Positions 28,525 through 39,540 of a stretch of DNA of 44,587 nucleotides are shown one piece after another. A program made the position numbers and the translations under genes. Source of the DNA: Chara braunii (taxonomy: Eukaryota; Streptophyta; Charophyceae; Charales; Characeae); the NCBI GenBank assembly GCA_003427395.1, contig BFEA01000454.1:115556-160142 (forward strand), given 5' to 3'. Numbering within the stretch: position 1 is the first letter of the stretch; every line of letters starts with the position of its first letter. The notes below the pieces were generated by a model, which was not told where the DNA came from, searched no databases, and worked only from the letters and a program-made list of their open reading frames with translations.

Positions 28525-30699
28525 CTAGGATGCTCTTTGCTGCTTGTCGCATTTGGACCGGCGAGATTGCGACTGAACCTGAGCGCAGTGGGGGCAGAAC
28601 AGGCAGATGCGGTAACCGTTAGGCCATTTCTCAGGATCGATTTGGCTGACAAGCAAGTTGACTTGCTCCCTGTACAGGGCTTTGACATCTGCCATGTCTG
28701 CTTCCAGCTCCTCGGCCCTCTCATTGCGTTCACCGATGATAACCAGGGCCACATCATGCCTTTTCTTAAGCTCGTCCAATTCCGCTCGAAGCTTAGGCGC
28801 TGAGAATGCATCCTGCTCCAGGTCATACAGACGCTGTGATACCTTCAACAATTCCTCTGAGGCATGGTCCCGAGCGAACCGTGCAGCAGCCAATTCCCTC
28901 TGCAGCTGCGCCATTTCACCCTGCAGTTGACGTATCTTCGAAGTGAGTAGCTCTGTGGCTGCAGCACTGCCACCTGTGAGGTGTTTGCCAAGATTATCTA
29001 AGTCCTTGATAAATCCACCACTAGGAGATCTTGAAATTGCTGTTGTTGTTGTTGTTGTCGTTGTTGTGGTTGTTGTCGTTGATGATGATGATGATGATGA
29101 TGATGCTGGCACTGGAGGGGTGAGCATCATTTTGGCTGCCCCCTCCTCTCCCATCATCAGAATTGAACCGTTGATTTCCCTTTCATCAAAGGACATCCAG
29201 CGCAAGCGATGTCGTAGGCTGGTTTCCTTGTTCGCCGACTCGAGGGTAGCTTTTTCTGCTTCCCAATTCCTCCGCTCTTTCTCCAGCAAAGCCTCACTGT
29301 CCTTCTTCAACTGTTGCAGCTCCCTCCCTGCTTCCTCCTTTGACTTGATTGCATTGGCCAAATGCACTGCCGCTTGCTCTTTGGCCCTTTCCAAGGACTC
29401 CACCTCCTCCTGCACCCTCTCGTACTCCGCCTGTATGGACTTGCGCTGTTTCTCCTCCTGCCTAAGTTCTCCTTGAAGCACTAGAACCTCCCCCCTGAGC
29501 TCAGCCACTGCTTTCTCAGTCAACTCCGCCTTGTTTTCTGCTGCTGTAACGGCTGCCTCTGCCCTCTGCTGTGCCTTCTTTGCCTGGGCGGCTTTGATCT
29601 CTGCCTCTTGCAATCTCTGCATCCACTCCATCTCCATCTTCTCCAGGGCCATGTCCTTTTTGGCAAGCTGCATGGACAGCCCTTCGATCTGTCTGACCAG
29701 AGGCAGATTTCTCTCAGCCAGGTTTGCAACAGCCTCTTCTTGCGCATGTACCGCTTGCCTCAGCTTCGTCTCCAGGTCCCTGAGGTTCCGCCTTAAGATT
29801 TCTTCTCTCTCAGATGCCTCTTGGCTCACCATAGCCAGACTCTGTCGAAAGGAGTCTAGATTGGCAGTGAAGGCATTCTCGCTCTCCGCATGTGCTTTCT
29901 CCATCTGGGAGATCTTCTCGATTGCCTCCTCCCTCACCCTTTCGATCTCTTCAGCAGCCTCCTGGTGTGCTTTGGCCAAAGCCTTGGTGTAGAATTCCTT
30001 CTGCTCCACAAGGCTGCTCCTTGCTGCCTCCAAAGCCTCGTTCATTTCCTCAAGGCTCATCGACCTGTTGATCTCCTCCGACTGTGCAGCTGCTTCCATC
30101 GCCTGCAATCTCGCAGCCATTATGCCTCGATCTTGCTCTGCCTTCAACACATCAGCCTTCAGTCTCCTCAGCGTAACGTCCAGATCCGTCATCTTCTTAT
30201 GTAGTCGTTCGTTCTCTGAGCCGCACTTCGTCGCCATCTCCTCCTTCTCTTGGGCTTTCTGCAAAGTCTCTGCTTCTCTCTTCTTCAGATCTTCAACTTG
30301 TTGTCGAAGTCCAAAACACTCATCTCTCATCGTCGAGGCCGTTCTCTCTGCGATCCCAAGCCGTCTTGTGAATTCTTCCTGCAATTCTTCCAGCTCTTGC
30401 CTTAGCTCCATTGGCTCTTGGGCGCTCGCAGCCGCCTCCTTCAGCTTGTTGTTTTCCGCCTGCAGCGCGCCGTTGATTACAGACATCGTCATCAGTTTCC
30501 CCTCGTAGTGCTTACCCCTCGCCGCCAGCTCCGCTTCACATTTCCGCAGCGCTTGCTCCAATTCTGTGATTCGAGCCTTCGACGTATCATCCGCAGTAAC
30601 GTCGACGTCTCCCCCTGGCCCGGCATCTTCCGCGTTCGTCACCGCCGCCGACGACGACGACGACGCCATCGCTACGCGCCTCTTTCCCCCGCGTGGCAT
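28525..30699 (-). CDS. TMF1 / golgin candidate 5-like coiled-coil protein
   Basis: A 724-residue protein from ATG at 30699. The frame stays open 13 codons further to 30738, but MPRG at 30699 is also the start-like point kept in the duplicated copy upstream. Residues 40-490 are almost continuous heptad coiled coil, with NLPLVRQIEGL (332-342) matching the PLLRQIE site of plant GC5. Then a Ser/Thr tract (about 532-553, from a trinucleotide repeat), and at 585-687 the conserved TMF C-terminal domain (RHDVALVIIGERNERAEELE, ADMADVKALYREQVNLLVSQ). In the family this end binds Rab6-type GTPases and the protein tethers vesicles at the Golgi (established). Relatives end about here; this one adds 37 residues with CLFCPHC. 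No intron occurs over 2.2 kb, and the acidic N-terminal part of land-plant GC5 is absent or elsewhere. Confidence 0.88.
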   Translation of the reverse strand: MPRGGKRRVAMASSSSSAAVTNAEDAGPGGDVDVTADDTSKARITELEQALRKCEAELAARGKHYEGKLMTMSVINGALQAENNKLKEAAASAQEPMELRQELEELQEEFTRRLGIAERTASTMRDECFGLRQQVEDLKKREAETLQKAQEKEEMATKCGSENERLHKKMTDLDVTLRRLKADVLKAEQDRGIMAARLQAMEAAAQSEEINRSMSLEEMNEALEAARSSLVEQKEFYTKALAKAHQEAAEEIERVREEAIEKISQMEKAHAESENAFTANLDSFRQSLAMVSQEASEREEILRRNLRDLETKLRQAVHAQEEAVANLAERNLPLVRQIEGLSMQLAKKDMALEKMEMEWMQRLQEAEIKAAQAKKAQQRAEAAVTAAENKAELTEKAVAELRGEVLVLQGELRQEEKQRKSIQAEYERVQEEVESLERAKEQAAVHLANAIKSKEEAGRELQQLKKDSEALLEKERRNWEAEKATLESANKETSLRHRLRWMSFDEREINGSILMMGEEGAAKMMLTPPVPASSSSSSSSTTTTTTTTTTTTTAISRSPSGGFIKDLDNLGKHLTGGSAAATELLTSKIRQLQGEMAQLQRELAAARFARDHASEELLKVSQRLYDLEQDAFSAPKLRAELDELKKRHDVALVIIGERNERAEELEADMADVKALYREQVNLLVSQIDPEKWPNGYRICLFCPHCAQVQSQSRRSKCDKQQRAS

Positions 30700-31040
30700 T
30701 ACCCGTGAGCTTTGCCACGACTCTTTGCAAGGAAACACAGGCGCAGTTTCTACCTCCCTTATTAGTTATTAGATTATAATAACAAACAGACGGGATATCT
30801 AGAGTGATGGAGATAGAAGTCGAGATAGATCGGCGGAAGGAGAAGAACTAAGTAAGAAGGGAGAAAGAATAGGAGGGTGGGAGAGAGGGACGTAGCCTCA
30901 GTAGGTATAAGTAGGAGCCCCTGGACGATGGAAGTGAAGGATTTTTTTACGCACGCAATCTGAACAGATGATGCGGAAGAAGGGAACTGCAAAACGTGCC
31001 GACCCCGCAAATCAATTAGTCGCAATCACAAAAAAGTAGT
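30700..31040 (-). promoter_or_regulatory. Proximal upstream region of the golgin-like gene
   Basis: Purine-rich on the plus strand (GGAGAAAGAATAGGAGGGTG and similar, 30779-30900), so CT-rich in the gene's sense, as in many plant 5' UTRs. The segment 30905-31050 has a diverged copy at 31540-31690. No canonical TATA box stood out. Confidence 0.4.
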
Positions 31041-31331
31041 GCATCGACGGCAGGGAACGCCATCATCAGCTTCTCTCATAGTGCTTCTTAGTATTAGCCC
31101 TTGCCGCCGCCGGTTGAGGCGCGCTTCAGACTTGCTAAGAGCTGCCTTAGGTTCCGTGGTATGAGCCTTCTTCCATGCGTCAGTTACCTCGGAGTCCTCT
31201 GGCCCGGCCTCCTCAACTTTCGTCATCGCCATCGCTACGCGACTACGGCCACGTGGCATCAGCTCTGCTCTTCTTCCGCCACTCTTGGCAAGAAAGAGAA
31301 GGCCCGGCACGGGGCAAGGTCCCACTTGCAC
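31026..31331 (-). pseudogene. Truncated duplicate of the golgin-like gene's 5' end
   Basis: Translation from about 31259 gives MPRGRSRVAMAMTKVEEAGP, then EDSEVTDAWKKAHTTEPKAA, then LSKSEARLNRRRQ. This lines up with the true gene's MPRGGKRRVAMASSSS, AEDAGPGG and ITELEQALRKCEAELAARGK. Similarity ends after about 75 residues, where the upstream region of the real gene begins. A tandem duplication of about 560-630 bp covering upstream DNA and the first codons explains it. It lacks the coiled-coil body and cannot make a golgin. Confidence 0.75.
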
Positions 31332-31539
31332 GGATTAGGAGATTGCGGCCGTTGATCTTCGCTATCGACGGTCGATATGGCATAATTCGTGCAAGTGTGA
31401 CCTAGCCCACGGGCTTTGATGGAAGTAGACGCGGAGATCTACTACGGTAATATCGAGGGCAGTCGAGCCAGAACGCCGGATGACGACGAACGAGGGATGG
31501 AGAGACTGCGATGGAGAGATGAAATGGGAGAGAGGGAGG

Positions 31540-31690
31540 TAGGTAGAAGCCCCTGGTAGTAGATGGAAGTGAAGAAATACACACCAGAATCTGAACCAGA
31601 TGATGCGGAAGGGAACTGCCACGTGCCAACCCCTCAGCCGTGAGTCACAGTCGCAAAGTAGTGCACCGACGGGCCGTGATACACAGCACG
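31540..31690 (-). repeat. Diverged duplicate of the golgin upstream region
   Basis: AGCCCCTGG, GATGGAAGTGAAG, ATCTGAAC, AGATGATGCGGAA and GTCGCAA, AAAGTAGTGCA occur in the same order here and at 30905-31050. Confidence 0.75.
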
Positions 31691-31915
31691 CGGAGAAGTG
31701 GTCCCCACCTCAGCCGTCGAAACGTGGCAATCCCCTCTCGCAGAGTTGGCAGTCATATGCACCACGTGCCCCCACATTTTCCCGCGCCCACCAGAGGGCA
31801 CGTGGCAGTTCCCTGTCGTACCCACGACACTGATAATCAGCATGTGGCGAAATGCCCCCCCCCCCCCTCCCCCCCCCCCCCCCCCCGCCCACGGTCGGTC
31901 ACGCGGCAGTTTCCG
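31615..31915 (-). promoter_or_regulatory. CACGTG (G-box) cluster upstream of the golgin-like gene
   Basis: CACGTG occurs at 31621, 31763 and 31799, with ACGTGGCA at 31722 and CACGCGGCAGTTTCC near 31896. Two of these lie in a longer shared word, GGCACGTGGCAGTTCCC (31797 plus strand; 31625 reverse complement, slightly changed). CACGTG is the plant bZIP/bHLH G-box (established); use here is inference. Confidence 0.5.
31855..31886. repeat. Poly(C) tract
   Basis: 32 bases with a single T. The complementary strand could form G-quadruplexes. Length is probably unstable in assemblies. Confidence 0.9.
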
Positions 31916-32158
31916 ACTACCGGTAGCCGAACGTTCATCGGTCCGATTGAAGACACGTCAGCGTCATTGATAGTGGGAGACCTAATAGCTCAGCAACCGT
32001 CGGGATTGGTGAGCTATTTCCCGCGCCACCCCTCGCGGAAGTCCTCCGTTGGACCCCACCTACCGGACCAGATACATCCTTGAATGTCATTGTAAATGTC
32101 CTTTGGGGAGTACAGCCTTAAGATGAATGAAGATGAAGTGAAGGCATCAGCGCACAAT

Positions 32159-32283
32159 GGGCCTCGAACCACCACCCCACCAAATGTGCAACACGGAGAA
32201 TGTATTGTCCGCTAAATCGTGGACAGATTCCCCCGCCATAGCTTTCGTCTTTTTCACATTTGGTGGAGTGGTGCGGCGAGCCC
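32159..32283. repeat. Inverted repeat, ~29-bp arms
   Basis: The left arm (32159-32188, containing CCACCCCACCAAATGTG) pairs with the right arm (32255-32283, containing CACATTTGGTGGAGTGG); spacer 66 bp. It may be a short palindromic (MITE-like) insertion. No target duplication was recognised. Confidence 0.65.
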
Positions 32284-32522
32284 AAGGTGTTTCATTTGAC
32301 TGTGCGGAATCACTTCCATACGTTCCATTGGCGTTTTTTGGTTTGAAGAAAACATACGTATGGTAAGGGAAACTTTTTTGTTATGTGCACCTCAAAAACC
32401 CAGCTTGCACTCCCATGGCCCTCTGCCGGTGGTCTAAATTTGCAAACTATCCCCGAGGTTCCGTGGGCCTGACATCTTTTCAGTATGCCCCTTCCTGTAC
32501 AGGTTCAAACTTTCTGGAACCA

Positions 32523-32650
32523 ACGGGCCTAGCTCAGTTGGTACACCCCTGAACTGTTGAAATACAGACCCAAGTTTGAATCCAGAAGCAATCAGATGAA
32601 CAGAAGGGAACAATTCAGAATTACCTGGGGCTGGTCAGTTCGATGATGGT
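32523..32650 (+). repeat. tRNA-derived SINE-like family 2, copy 2
   Basis: TAGCTCAGTTGGTACACC (32530-32547) is a near-perfect A box with D-loop; CAAGTTTGAATCC (32571-32583) is a B box at tRNA spacing. The acceptor and T stems do not close, and the sequence runs on into ACCTGGGGCTGGTCAGT, shared with 14808-14932. A tRNA-derived short element rather than a tRNA gene. Confidence 0.75.
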
Positions 32651-33200
32651 ATCTCAAGGCCACCGTGGATGTCCCAGTACATACGACTGTTACGTGCTTA
32701 GATTCACCCTTACCGGTATGGTATGGCTGTTACGGGCTTTGATGGAAATATGTAATTTTCCCTTACCGGTACTGGGCATCTTTTCGTTGTACCATCTTTT
32801 CACTGTGGGCATATAACCGTGGGAGTCCACCAGTTACCTATTTCCTAGGCAAACCGGAGAGAAGGGCAAGATGGGAGTGGTCCTCCTTCCACCACCACGT
32901 GGCAGAGGGGGCTGTCTATGTCAGGCAAAGAACACCAGGCCGTTTTTGTGTCTCCTTCAACACCAACCGGCAGTGAAGTGTTGTTTTCGGCTAGGTCTTC
33001 TCCTCCTTCTTTGATTAACTTGGATGTCAAGTCTTCACCACCACCTTGCGCTCTATATCCTTCAACTTGCCCGTTACCTAGTTGACTGTGCTAAAAAAAG
33101 CTCAATCGTCAGTTCGCCTGCTACCTTGCCGCCTACACTTAGATGTTAATGACCACCACTGGCGGCTATAGTTTGCCCCCAAACATTGCACACGATACCG
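32651..33200. other. Gene-free stretch with TACCGGTA-type repeats
   Basis: TTACCGGTATGG and TTACCGGTACTGG recur (32710-32775). No gene. This is the last GC-balanced DNA before the AT-rich half. Confidence 0.5.
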
Positions 33201-36200
33201 GTGTGTTATATTGGGGGGGAGAGAGTAGGAAGTTCATGACTCGAGCTCAATAAGGACGTATATTCACACTAGGAACTTTCCTTGATGTACCTGACTGAAA
33301 TTACGACCGTTTGAGATCCAAACAACAAATATAGCGCAAGTACATCCAAAATTGTACCTCGCACAGAGATATACCTTTCGATGAATGCCCGGTTCTAAAT
33401 TTGGACGCGGGGACGAACCTTAGTTCGTTTGCAAACCATTGGGTCCGGTTCTAAATCTGCGGGCCGAAATATATATTATTTTTATGCTTGTCCTTGCATT
33501 TCAACATTTAAGGATCACACAGCCGAATAGCAACTGTGTCAAAATGCTCAAAGAAATAGTGATAGTTTCAAACCTATTCCTTCCTTTCTATCCTTAAAAT
33601 TACATGCATGCACATGTGCGGCAACAATTGAATTTATTTTGCACGCAAGCCAACTACTGCTCATGCATACTTGTCAACTTCTCTTCTTCCTCCTAAGTGA
33701 TATTTGTAAATTGTGCGGATATAGCAGAGATCGTTGTTTAAATTTAAAATAAAGTTTCATAGCCCTATTATTGTTTTTCTTCATTAATTTATTGCTTGTT
33801 CGATGTTCAAATATATGTTGGAGCACTAGGCCTCATGCATCATCTTGGCTATGAAAATTTAATGTACATATGATTACTCCACTTAATCGAGATCGGTTGT
33901 GAACGGGTTTCAGTGTACGAATAAGTGGTATCCCCATTGCACTTTATCTCTTACACGAGTTGCAATGATTCAAATATGTGTTGTGCTTCGATCGTTTGAG
34001 TATGTGAATGGTAATAAGAATGCAGTAAAACTTAAGAATTTTTGTCTTATTTTGATTGCAATTTATATTTAAGATTCGTTGGTGGACTTCGTCCTTTTGC
34101 AAGATTGGTTTGTGCTCAATTACTTTGTGTCTTCACTGATTGGTGATTTATACTAAGTTGTGTATATGGAGTTAGTATTTGCCGACTTTAGTCTTTTTAA
34201 AGCTAGCCTTTTCGATTTTTCGTTACAAATAAAGACTTTGTCTACTACAACGTAGATGTAAGAAGATTTTTATTGTGAACCGAGTCTATTTTCATTTTTT
34301 ATTCAAAGCTTGTCACTTTAATGCAAATAGGTTCATACTAATACACTATGTCGATTCAGCATAACTCATCTTCCCGTACTCCGACTGAACAATATTAAAT
34401 TAGTGTGTCACGCACGTTACGAAAAACCCCTAGTTTCATTGTCAATGGTGCAAACAGGGTAACTTGCGTGTGTTGCAATGGTTTGTGTTCGGGTATCGCG
34501 GAGCTATCCACTTCCAATAGCTTAGCATTGTGTCTGTTACCGTTTTACCGGCTTCCTTGTTGTTGTATCTCTAACCTCTTCGGATTCATCGTCTGATAGC
34601 TAAGACTTTGAGTAATCGAGGCAACTCTTGCTCTCTTCACGATGCGATCGCATTATTTTTTATTTTCACTTTTTTTTTTTGCTTCCTTGTTGTTTCCAAC
34701 TTCTTTTCATCACGTTCTCCTAAGCGAAAGACAATTTTAAAAAATAAGTTTTTTCAGTTTTTTTTTTTTTTTTTTTCCTGATTTACCAAGATAGCATAAT
34801 AATTTATACAATAAGGTTTGACTTTTTCATGGGATTGCAGCCCCTTGCATAAAACTTTTGGTCATGCGCTATATTTTAATCAACATTTTTTCTACGAGTA
34901 TGAATTATTGTGTAGGGACTAAGGTTGTGTATTACAACCCGTGAGGTATAGGAACACATCTTAAGAACCTCATCCTTCTTTTTTTTTTTAGTCAAGAGAA
35001 CAAGAGAAAGACTTTATTGCTTTATTGTGACATAATTGTGTCAACTATTTGGGTTTCTTGCTCAACCAAATAGAGAGAAAATAAACAAACTGTCAAAAAG
35101 TAGAAGATAAAAAAGGACGAACAAACAAAAACAAAAAAATGACTAACATTTAATACAAGTAAGTGAGACAAATTAAAATTCAACCCACAACTCTATGAAA
35201 ATCAAATTTATGTCTTTGTGATTATGCAAAGTTGGATGATAATTCTTTTCCGTGTTTTTTTATGAATTTTTATATTTTTTTTCATTGCAGACAAAGTGAC
35301 TGTTAAAAACAAAACAAAGAAATATAAAAAGTTATTTGTTCAGTGAAAGATGTTGTTTATTCCTTCCAACTTTACTACTACGAATTATATACATGTCAAT
35401 CCTTTATTTTTTTTTACTTTGCATGACATCATGTCAAATCTCATGGTATTTTACTTGTTAAAGGTTTGAATATCTCGTATTGAACTCAATCGCATATTGA
35501 ACGTTGGGCACCTCGTATGTTTTCAACTGGAGAAATTAACAGCTCGCAACACGATAAATTTTAATGAATCCGCCTTTCTTCCTTCACCATCATTTTAATT
35601 GTACATCTCTTCCTTTTGAAAATTCATAGTTTTTTTAGTGTTCCTATTACTTAAAAAATAATCGTTTGTCAAATATTTTGTATAAAAAAAAAAACCATCG
35701 TTTATTGAATAATAAAACCTTTAGGAGAGTCACTTGTTAGATTTATGTTAGTAGAAATCAGAAACATGTATTATGTTGATGGTTTGATACCTTACTAATC
35801 GATCGATTAATATATATCATAAAAATATTGACCGAAATATAAAAAGGGAAAAAACAAAAAAACAATAACCTTATTCTCATATGAAATCCAGATAGAATGA
35901 AGCAAAAAGGGAATGGAGGATTTAATTCATTAACAACCTCGGCTACCATCCGGGCCACCCATGTCACCCTATTTTCCCGGGCGGCCCGACCATGCGAGGA
36001 CAAGGGGAGGTCCCAGTCAAAAAAAAAAAAAAAAAAAAAAAAATCCGAAAACAAACTATGTTATCCAAAAAAATAAACTGAACAACGTTTGCCCCAGGGT
36101 CACATCAAAATTATTTACCACATTTAAAATAAAATTTTAAATTAAAAAATAATTTTTATTTCTTTATTTTTTTATATTTTTTTGGCCTGGCCGGGCAAGT

Positions 36201-36330
36201 GGACCCGGACCACTCTGGTAGCCTAGTTAACAACCAAATAACAAAGCATTAACGTTTGAAAAAAATATTGGTAAAAAAAAAAATATTTATCTTTACTGTT
36301 CCCCTTTCTGCTGACTTCTTCATTTTTATA
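33201..36330. other. AT-rich gene-free DNA
   Basis: No ORF with family features. Frequent T and A runs (34673, 34758-34776, 34978-34989, 36019-36042). Two small GC islands, 35940-36018 and 36183-36225, contain CCGGGCGGCCCG- and GGCCGGGCAAGTGGACC-type sequence beside A/T runs, perhaps old short retroposons. Confidence 0.55.
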
Positions 36331-36334
36331 CTTT

Positions 36335-37160
36335 TTTTTTTATATCGTTATCTTAAAAGTTGCATTCATGAGTCGTCTAACCTTTAAAAATTATCGGTTC
36401 ATTGTTTTTATATCAACTTGTTTTTTTTTTTTCCAAGTAGTACTATGGAAATTATAAAATATAATTAAAAAAAAAAAAAAGAATCCTGCAGTTAAAAAAC
36501 AATCAATAAATCCATAATATCGTAACTTAATTTATTAACTTTCTTTTGACTTATATATAAATTACTTACTTTCAACGTTATCTTAAAGATAGCTGACAAA
36601 CTATGAGTGGTCATGAGTAGAGAGATGAGTAGGTTTTTTGTATAGTACGAGATGATGGTCGAAAAAAATGCTAATGTTAAAGCGACTTATAACTGAATCT
36701 AGTAGTTCATTGTCAAGTAGTATAAAACCTTTATGCAACATAAGTTGGAGCTGCAGTTGGCGTCTTATTAAAAAAGTGGTTGAAAAATTATCCGTAGTAG
36801 AAAATAAATATTTTATTTTTCTAAAGCAGGTATGATTAACTGTTACTACCAATCTTATATGAATCACTTCTTTCAAGTTATATAACTTAAAAACGATCGA
36901 TAAGCTATGAATATTACGAATGAATTTTTCTTATAACTTATACACAATTCACTTTTAACATTATCCTAAGGATTTTGATAAGTATTGAGTGATTATAACC
37001 AGATAGATGAGTTGACTTCCATTACGCTGCAAAATTATGGAGTTCATGTCAATAAAGATTATAACATGAAAACAACTTATAATTGAAATTTATGACAGAT
37101 TATAAAAATATTGAATAAAATTTTATAAAAAAACAAATAAAAATATTGATATATCTAAAC
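36335..37160. repeat. Degenerate AT-rich tandem repeat, period ~384 bp
   Basis: 36540-36760 aligns with 36925-37100: ACTTATA, TTAACATTATCCTAA / TTCAACGTTATCTTAA, then TGAGTGATTATAACCAGATAGATGAGT / TGAGTGGTCATGAGTAGAGAGATGAGT, then AACTTATAATTGAA. Half units are visible at 36341-36400 and 36880-36930. It looks like an old satellite. Confidence 0.6.
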
Positions 37161-39540
37161 CAAATATGAAAAACATTGTTAAGATTGATAAGAAATATTT
37201 CTTTTACAATAAAAATGTAGGAAAAAAAAAATGAAAGTAGGATCATGATAGATACGATAGTATTGTTAAAATTTTATGATGATTTTGCTACTAAAAAGAT
37301 TTTTTATTATTTGCCAGTTATTTTACTCACCTCTCTGATTTATCAAAAAAAAAATTATGTGTTTGATTCCGTTGTGAATCGAACCTTAGCCTACTTCTCG
37401 CAGGGTCATGGCTTGGTAATGAGTACGGGTGAACGAGGGAGTCGTCGGCATAAGTCAATAGTCGAAGAAAAAAAAAAAAACTAAGATAGGAGCGTCACCC
37501 TGATATAACGTATTTGGAGGAGATTCGGAGTTGTAACTCCTAGCAGGTAGGTCAGGCGCCCGTTTTCACAGCTATTAGACCTAATATTTTTTATAATTTT
37601 TTTTTTTTTTCTGAGTTTTTGCCCCCACCATTTAAAATAGCAGCCGCCTCGCGGGTGCTGCATCTGTTTATGGGTAAGGGGAAAAAATATTTCCATTTTG
37701 CGCATTTTGAAAGTAGGGTGGTGAAAGTCATTTTTTTGTGAGGCTGCAATTGGGCCTATCGCTCCCTGAATCCATTTGGATTTGAATCATGCTCTGCATT
37801 TCTACTGTCCATGGCTATGCCTCACATGCACAATATTCCAAATGGCATCGTTGGGCCAATGGAGAAAAACAAAAGGGGGAAGGGAAAGAAAGAAAAGAAA
37901 AAAACAAGATTAAGATTTTGAGAAAACCTTTATTTTTCAGTGTGCGTCAATATTTTTTTTATTACCAACACAATTTTGTCGCCCCTAAAGTTTTTCGATT
38001 AGGCCGAAACGGGATCAAGAATTTGGTGAGTATGAAATTTTTCACATTTTTTAGTTGACGAATTTTGAATTAAAAATCATCAAAGTCAAGGTACTTTTTG
38101 CACCCCGCTTTGAGTTTGTCAAGATTTAAACTCGTGTTTATCACGAGTTGTTTTTCCTCTCCCAGCCTAGGTTCTGAGCTGACACCCGTTCTGCTAGGTG
38201 TCAGGCGAGAAAAGGTTAAACACATGGTAACTTCCCCACGACAAAGGTCTTTATCTTATGGTGAAGATTTATCAAAAACAAAACGTGAAAAAGGACCATG
38301 GTTGGAAATTCTTCTACCCATAACCACATAAAGGTAGCGCAACACAAATATTTTTAAGGTTTGGTTGTGCCTCTTGCCTTCGATATCAGACTAAGGCTTC
38401 AATGGAATGAAGCCGCCAAATCGCTAGCCCTCCAGATAGTAGAGGACTTGACTTATTTGTCTTGTATTGAGGCCCTATGAGGGCTCGTTTAGACTCAAAC
38501 CTAGAGAAATTGAGCTTGCCTTCTGTTTTAATGAGAGGCTTCTCCGAAACTTGGTTCCAGAGCCCGGTGATACGGCTTAGAGTCATTATCAACACATAAT
38601 TCGTATAAAAAAAAAGTATGGTTTGCACGAAATTTGTTTGAAGTTTTGTAGAATACAATTTTTAGGCCTCTTGCAAAAGCAAAATTCCACGTGATATAAA
38701 ATGACTAAAAATCTGAATAGAAAAATAATTTTTGAGAACTGCTGGAAATGGCAAGGAAAAGGTAAGTATCTTAACTAAAAATGGCTAAGGAAAATACCTT
38801 ATGTTCAAAAACCAAAATACCATACTTATAGTCTTATAACCTGTGTCGCACGACAAAAAATTTTGGGGGCTCCGCAAACATGCGAAAATGTTATATTGTC
38901 TGTGAATACATTTACCATAATATATTATCATATGTTAGAGCGATTGTTTTATTTAATTTTTTAACTTGCGTTTGGCTAAGAATTTGAAGATGTCTCTCAT
39001 GCAAAAGTTATTTTTATGATTATTTTACATAACGTATATTATTTGATGAAGTTTTTCTTTTTACTTTGAAATTGATTTATAGTTTTATAAATTAGTTTTC
39101 TCATAGATTGGTTTTTGGCCTAACTATCGAAAACGACTTATAGTCCTCTAGATAAGTATTCATTAAAATCATTTTTTTTTAAGTTTTCAAGTTCCCATGA
39201 CATACCTTAAAGATTGTCTTGTTTGAACTCTGTTTTTTGCCACTCTCTTGAGAATGACATACGGTCATACAACATAAGTGTTTTTTAAAAGGGTTTTCCT
39301 ACACTTTTTTATGATCGTTTGAGTTTTTGCCTGTTTTTTGCATATTTTTTTAATTACAAAGTTTTTTTTTTTTTGCAAAATAACACTTTGACTGGTAAGT
39401 ATTCATTCTATAAACAAATGTCTAGTTTTGTTATTTTGTATTTTTTTCACGAATCCTGTGTTCATCATGGGATGCACAAGCCTGCAGAGGGACATGTTTA
39501 TACATTTACAAGGCAAAGCAACCCTAGAGATGAAAGTTAT
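37161..39540. other. AT-rich gene-free DNA
   Basis: Nothing recognisable is encoded. A 7-bp inverted repeat, TGACACC...GGTGTCA, lies at 38181-38204. Confidence 0.5.

Noticed and set aside
28943-30508. Plus-strand ORFs up to 177 codons
   Set aside because: Antisense shadows of the coiled-coil gene; Ser/Leu/Cys-rich text is the usual reverse reading of Glu/Gln/Ala-rich coiled coil.
32523-32595. Possible tRNA gene
   Set aside because: Stems do not close, and the same text with a shared tail occurs at 14.8 kb, so it is a dispersed repeat.
38181-38204. TGACACC...GGTGTCA inverted repeat as an operator
   Set aside because: Seven-base arms are expected by chance in 45 kb and no gene is nearby.
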